Part shown: positions 61,256 to 64,000 of the stretch, piece after piece
How the letters are laid out: every line of letters starts with the position of its first letter
How positions within the stretch are numbered: position 1 is the stretch's first letter
DNA from: Enorma phocaeensis
GTDB taxonomy: Bacteria; Actinomycetota; Coriobacteriia; Coriobacteriales; Coriobacteriaceae
Direction: 5' to 3'
DNA length: 64,000 nucleotides
Assembly (NCBI RefSeq): GCF_900186505.1
Contig: NZ_LT891970.1
Coordinates: forward strand, 69,922-133,921
Program-made: the position numbers and the translations under genes
The notes under the pieces: generated by a model
What the model was told of the DNA's origin: nothing
Databases searched by the model: none
The model's input: the letters and a program-made list of their open reading frames with translations, nothing else

Positions 61256-62373
61256 GCGACGACCCCCCTATACACTTCCAACGTTCGCCGCACAACGGCA
61301 TCCCAGCTATAGTTGAGGCGCACCCTGTCACGCGCAGCAGAGCCAAGCGAGCGCATCGCCGCCCCGCCCTCGAGCACGGCAACCAGCCTGTCGCGAAGCG
61401 AGGCGGCGTCTCCCGCACGGAACGTCAACCCGGCATCAGCGATGACGTCGGCGCACTCCGGAATATCGCTCGTGATGCAGCAGCACCCATAGGACATCGC
61501 CTCGAGCAGGCTCATGGGCATGCCCTCGACATCCGAAGGCAGCACATAGCAGCATGCGGATGAATACAGCTCCGCGAGCACCTCTCCCCCGACGAACCCC
61601 GTAAAGAGCACCCGCCCATCTCCTGCCGCCGCCTTGCGCAGCGACAGCTCGTACGCAGACGTGTCCGAGCCACTGCCTGCGATGACGAGCCGTTTGTCCG
61701 TCTTGATGCCTCGAAACGCCTCTATGAGGAGCTCGATGCGCTTTTCTGGCACGAGCCTGCCCACGAACAGCAGGTACGATCCCTCCTCGAGGCCCCACCG
61801 CGCGCAGATCGCATCCGCTGGCCGGGATTCGCCGGGATCGACCCCGTTGGGTATAAGATGGGCTTCTCGCGCATAGGCATTCGTAAAGTATCTTTGCGCT
61901 GCTTGGGAGAGCACGATGAGGGCGTCGGAGAAGCGCGCTGCCGACCGCTCTCCAAGGCGGATATACGCCGCTGCCGCGCGCCCCCATTTGGCGCGGCGCC
62001 AATCCAAACCATGAATGGTCGCGACGGTGCGAATGCCGGCGTAATGCGCCAGCGGAAGCGGGACGCATGGACCCTCTGCATGATAGTGAATGATATCCGG
62101 CCTTGCCCTCACGGCAGCCACCGTCGCTGCAAACGACGAGGTAAGCGCTGCCAAGCCCCTGGCATCGACGGTCTTCACAGGCACCACCCGAACACCGTCC
62201 ACGATACGCTCGCCACGAGACTCCCTGCCCGCCGCGGCATCGAGACCGCTCCGGTCGTAGCAGACGACCTCGTGCCCAAGCTCCGCCAGACTGCGTGCGA
62301 GCCTTGTCACGACAACCTCCACGCCGCCTTCGCGTGAGCCGTAGTGCCTGTGTCCTATCATGGCTATGCGCAT
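61252..62373 (-). CDS. family 4 glycosyltransferase
   Basis: The 373-residue product is a GT-B transferase: RIAMIGHRHYGSREGGVEVVV, TVATIHGLDWRRAKWG, LIPNGVDPGES, YLLFVGRLVPEKRIELL and MSLLEAMSYGCCCITSDIPE (donor-binding Glu region). It resembles rhamnosyl/glucosyl transferases of the kind often found second in capsule clusters. AGGGGG about 8 nt before ATG 62373 decides the start over one two codons earlier. It follows the priming transferase gene with a 2-nt gap. Confidence 0.87.
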   Translation of the reverse strand: MRIAMIGHRHYGSREGGVEVVVTRLARSLAELGHEVVCYDRSGLDAAAGRESRGERIVDGVRVVPVKTVDARGLAALTSSFAATVAAVRARPDIIHYHAEGPCVPLPLAHYAGIRTVATIHGLDWRRAKWGRAAAAYIRLGERSAARFSDALIVLSQAAQRYFTNAYAREAHLIPNGVDPGESRPADAICARWGLEEGSYLLFVGRLVPEKRIELLIEAFRGIKTDKRLVIAGSGSDTSAYELSLRKAAAGDGRVLFTGFVGGEVLAELYSSACCYVLPSDVEGMPMSLLEAMSYGCCCITSDIPECADVIADAGLTFRAGDAASLRDRLVAVLEGGAAMRSLGSAARDRVRLNYSWDAVVRRTLEVYRGVVA

Positions 62374-62375
62374 GC

Positions 62376-63095
62376 TCATTCCCCCTGGAACGTGAGCACG
62401 CAACCCACCGTCTGGATGATCAATTTGATGTCGGTCCAGATCCCGGCCTTTTGGAGATAGAGCAGGTCCAAGTCCATCCACTCGTCGAACGTGATCGAGT
62501 CCCGGTTTCTCCGCGTTTGCCAATAGCAGGTAATACCCGGGCGAATGCCAAAGCGCGGCAGCGCACGAGCAGGATATCCCGGCAGCTCGCGCGGAAGCGC
62601 CGGCCTCGGGCCGACAACGGACATGTCCCCCTTGAGCACGTTCCAAAACTGAGGCAGCTCATCGAGCGACGCCTTGCGAAGCACCCTGCCCACGCGCGTA
62701 ATCCGAGGGTCCCTTCGCATCTTAAAGACGGGAGCATCCTTCTCGTTGCAAACCATGAGCTCTTCTATGAGGGACTCCGCATCGACGTGCATGGAGCGAA
62801 ACTTATAGCACACGAACTCACTGCCATCGCGACCAACCCGCACCTGCTTGAAGATTGCCGGACCGGTTGGATCATCCAGCTTGATCGCAAAAGCAATGAG
62901 GAGAAACAACCAGGAAAACAGGATCAGCGCCGCTAGGCTGAACCCGATATCGAATGTTCGCTTGAATGCGCGGTATCCCAACCGCCCCGTGCGAAGGCGC
63001 TCTAGGGAAGCTTCCGGTGACCCCAGATTGCTGCAATGGGAGAAGCGGCGATCTCCGGATGCGCCCCCATACTCGCGCTTAGGGTATCCGCTCAC
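62376..63095 (-). CDS. priming sugar-phosphate transferase (WbaP/RfbP C-terminal type)
   Basis: The 239-residue product has one membrane anchor (FDIGFSLAALILFSWLFLLIA) and the cytosolic catalytic domain of polyprenyl-phosphate hexose-1-phosphate transferases: KLDDPTGPAIFKQVRVGRDG, FVCYKFRSMHVDAE (DE-type catalytic region), KASLDELPQFWNVLKGDMS and VGPRPALPRE. It starts repeat-unit assembly on undecaprenyl phosphate. The GTG at 63095 has GGAGGTG 5-6 nt ahead and overlaps the HTH gene's stop (GTGA). Confidence 0.9.
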   Translation of the reverse strand: MSGYPKREYGGASGDRRFSHCSNLGSPEASLERLRTGRLGYRAFKRTFDIGFSLAALILFSWLFLLIAFAIKLDDPTGPAIFKQVRVGRDGSEFVCYKFRSMHVDAESLIEELMVCNEKDAPVFKMRRDPRITRVGRVLRKASLDELPQFWNVLKGDMSVVGPRPALPRELPGYPARALPRFGIRPGITCYWQTRRNRDSITFDEWMDLDLLYLQKAGIWTDIKLIIQTVGCVLTFQGE

Positions 63096-63436
63096 GCGGC
63101 ACCTCCGCGCTGCGACGGACGCCCGGCGCAGCGATACATGCTCGCGATTTGCCCGCCAGAGTCGTTGAAGCGCATCTCCTCTTCGATGACGCCGCGACGC
63201 CTCAGGTCGCTCATGAGGCGATCGACGGTCCCCACGTTGCACCCAACGATCTGGGCGAGCTCGCGCTTCGTCAGCTGCACGCCACCGCATTCCGCAGTCT
63301 TTGCGGCTATGTATTCAATTAGGTGCTCTTGTGTCTTGGTGAACTCGCGCTTTTTCCTACCGCGCTTGCGTGGCGACGATTTCGCTGGAAGCTCCGGCTC
63401 CGCGGCCGACGCTAGAGGGCCTTTAGAAGCGCCCCA
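63092..63436 (-). pseudogene. helix-turn-helix regulator of the capsule operon, 5' end lost
   Basis: The minus-strand frame is open from 63436 (just after a TAA at 63437-63439) to a TGA at 63092-63094. It reads a Lys/Arg-rich stretch (SSPRKRGRKKREFTKTQEHL), then a winged-helix region: VQLTKRELAQIVGCNVGTVD, RLMSDLRRRGVIEEEMRFND. No ATG, GTG or TTG lies between the TAA and a GTG at 63280, which would cut off the basic N-terminus and leave 62 residues. The IS110 element begins just beyond, so insertion probably removed the true start. The overlap with the sugar transferase gene shows it once led the operon. Confidence 0.65.
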
Positions 63437-63439
63437 TTA

Positions 63440-64000
63440 CAGTTTGAGAAGTAGTTAGCCCAATCGCTTAAGCCATCCGCTTAGACGGTCGGACTACGAT
63501 TGACATATGTCCCGAGGGACTGCCGATCGGGCGCCCGCGGACGGCCTTATGCCCCTGCCCCTTGAGGGCCCGGGGGGTGTTGCCGACGCGGGCGCCGCTG
63601 CTTCTGACGACTAATAGGAAACTGCCGGGCTCCTCCGACCAAAGAGCGCCACGGCCAGGTAATGTGGGTGTCGCGCGAGGCAGCATTCCGATCGACCGAC
63701 GATTGGAAGGATACCATCATGCTGACCGAAGCCACCGCCTGCCCTGCCGTAATAGGCCTCGACGTCGGGAAGTTCTCCCATTGGGCGTGCCACGTGACCA
63801 GGCAGGGCGAGATCCTCGCCAGCGGCCCCGTGGCCAACACCGAGCATGACCTGGACAGCCTGTTCGCCCGAGTGGATGCAGGGACGCTGGTCGTCGTCGA
63901 CCAAGTGCGCAACATCGGGTCGCTGGCGATATCGAGGGCAAGGCTGGCCGGGCTGCCCGTCGCCTACCTGCCGGGAATCGCCGCCCACGGAGCTGCCAAG
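63440..64000 (+). mobile_element. IS110-family element, left end and 5' part of transposase
   Basis: The right edge of the window enters an IS110-family insertion sequence. The transposase starts at 63719; about 280 bp of non-coding sequence precede it and can fold strongly: GCGCCCGCG (63531-63539) pairs perfectly with CGCGGGCGC (63587-63595), with a nested CCC-TTGA-GGG hairpin between them. In IS110-group elements this left region encodes the bridge RNA that guides insertion. The exact left border is not visible; it must lie near 63440-63490. Confidence 0.65.
63719..64000 (+). CDS. IS110-family DEDD transposase/recombinase, 3' end outside window
   Basis: The frame from ATG 63719 stays open to the end (94 codons). 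It begins with the RuvC-like DEDD fold: AVIGLDVGKFSHWACHVTRQ (first catalytic Asp), then GTLVVVDQVRNIGSLAISRA, where the family's second acidic residue is Asp rather than Glu, and LPVAYLPGIAAHGAAK. This DQ variant is typical of actinobacterial IS110 members. GGAAGGAT precedes the ATG. The C-terminal Ser-containing domain would lie outside the window. Confidence 0.85.
   Translation, partial: MLTEATACPAVIGLDVGKFSHWACHVTRQGEILASGPVANTEHDLDSLFARVDAGTLVVVDQVRNIGSLAISRARLAGLPVAYLPGIAAHGAAK

Noticed and set aside
59696..61312. Plus-strand frame of 538 codons over the capsule glycosyltransferases
   Set aside because: Antisense shadow of genes with clear GT-B motifs.
1..64000. tRNA, rRNA and CRISPR arrays
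   Set aside because: I looked for TTCGA-type T-loops with paired arms and for regular spacer-repeat arrays on both strands and saw none.

Overview
The window is about 64 kb of GC-rich (roughly 63-66%) chromosome from an anaerobic actinobacterium. The anaerobic ribonucleotide reductase with no aerobic partner, the LAxTG surface protein, a small TDAQKRA...NKQGYIK-type DNA-binding protein and the style of the capsule locus all suggest the class Coriobacteriia, most likely a gut Collinsella or a close relative. This placement is my inference from protein character; no rRNA or tRNA gene is present to confirm it.

1-9.4 kb: a fructoselysine-type (Amadori product) catabolic operon on the minus strand: YfcC-family transporter, amidohydrolase, FrlC-like epimerase, FrlB-like SIS deglycase and FrlD-like kinase (cut by the window edge). 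A HAD phosphatase/mutase and a GntR/UTRA regulator lie upstream. A plus-strand gene for a DUF559/Vsr-like nuclease, bracketed by two copies of a palindromic element, sits between the regulator and the operon.

9.4-42.3 kb: mostly core metabolism and housekeeping: SGNH hydrolase, pgi, Cof-type HAD, Fe-alcohol dehydrogenase, NagZ-like lipoprotein, endonuclease IV, Fe-S aldo/keto reductase, a 39-residue membrane peptide, rnhA, Gfo/Idh oxidoreductase, acylphosphatase, Fur/PerR, FKBP isomerase, YgjP peptidase, folB, a duplicated membrane protein, an HD hydrolase, nrdD-nrdG (with tandem NrdR boxes), gldA, a CDF metal exporter, argG-argH, an MFS permease, polA, a large LAxTG surface protein and trmL.

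42.3-54 kb: an accessory region. It holds a broken flavodoxin-like gene, a duplicated DUF1294 membrane protein, an RHH repressor with a palindromic operator, a BcgI-like fused nuclease-methylase with its specificity subunit, an uncharacterised gene coupled to an XRE-ImmA/IrrE protein, an Abi_2/HEPN abortive-infection protein, prophage structural-gene remnants, an antitoxin-like gene with a doubtful partner, and a cyclic-nucleotide-binding protein that lacks its DNA-binding domain. This is a compact defence island next to prophage scar tissue.

54-64 kb: a minus-strand exopolysaccharide/capsule operon that runs in the order HTH regulator (5' end lost), priming sugar transferase, two GT4 transferases, a Wzy-GT2 fusion, GT2, Wzx flippase and LCP ligase. 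At the right edge an IS110-family element begins; its long non-coding left region could encode a bridge RNA, and its arrival probably removed the 5' end of the HTH gene.
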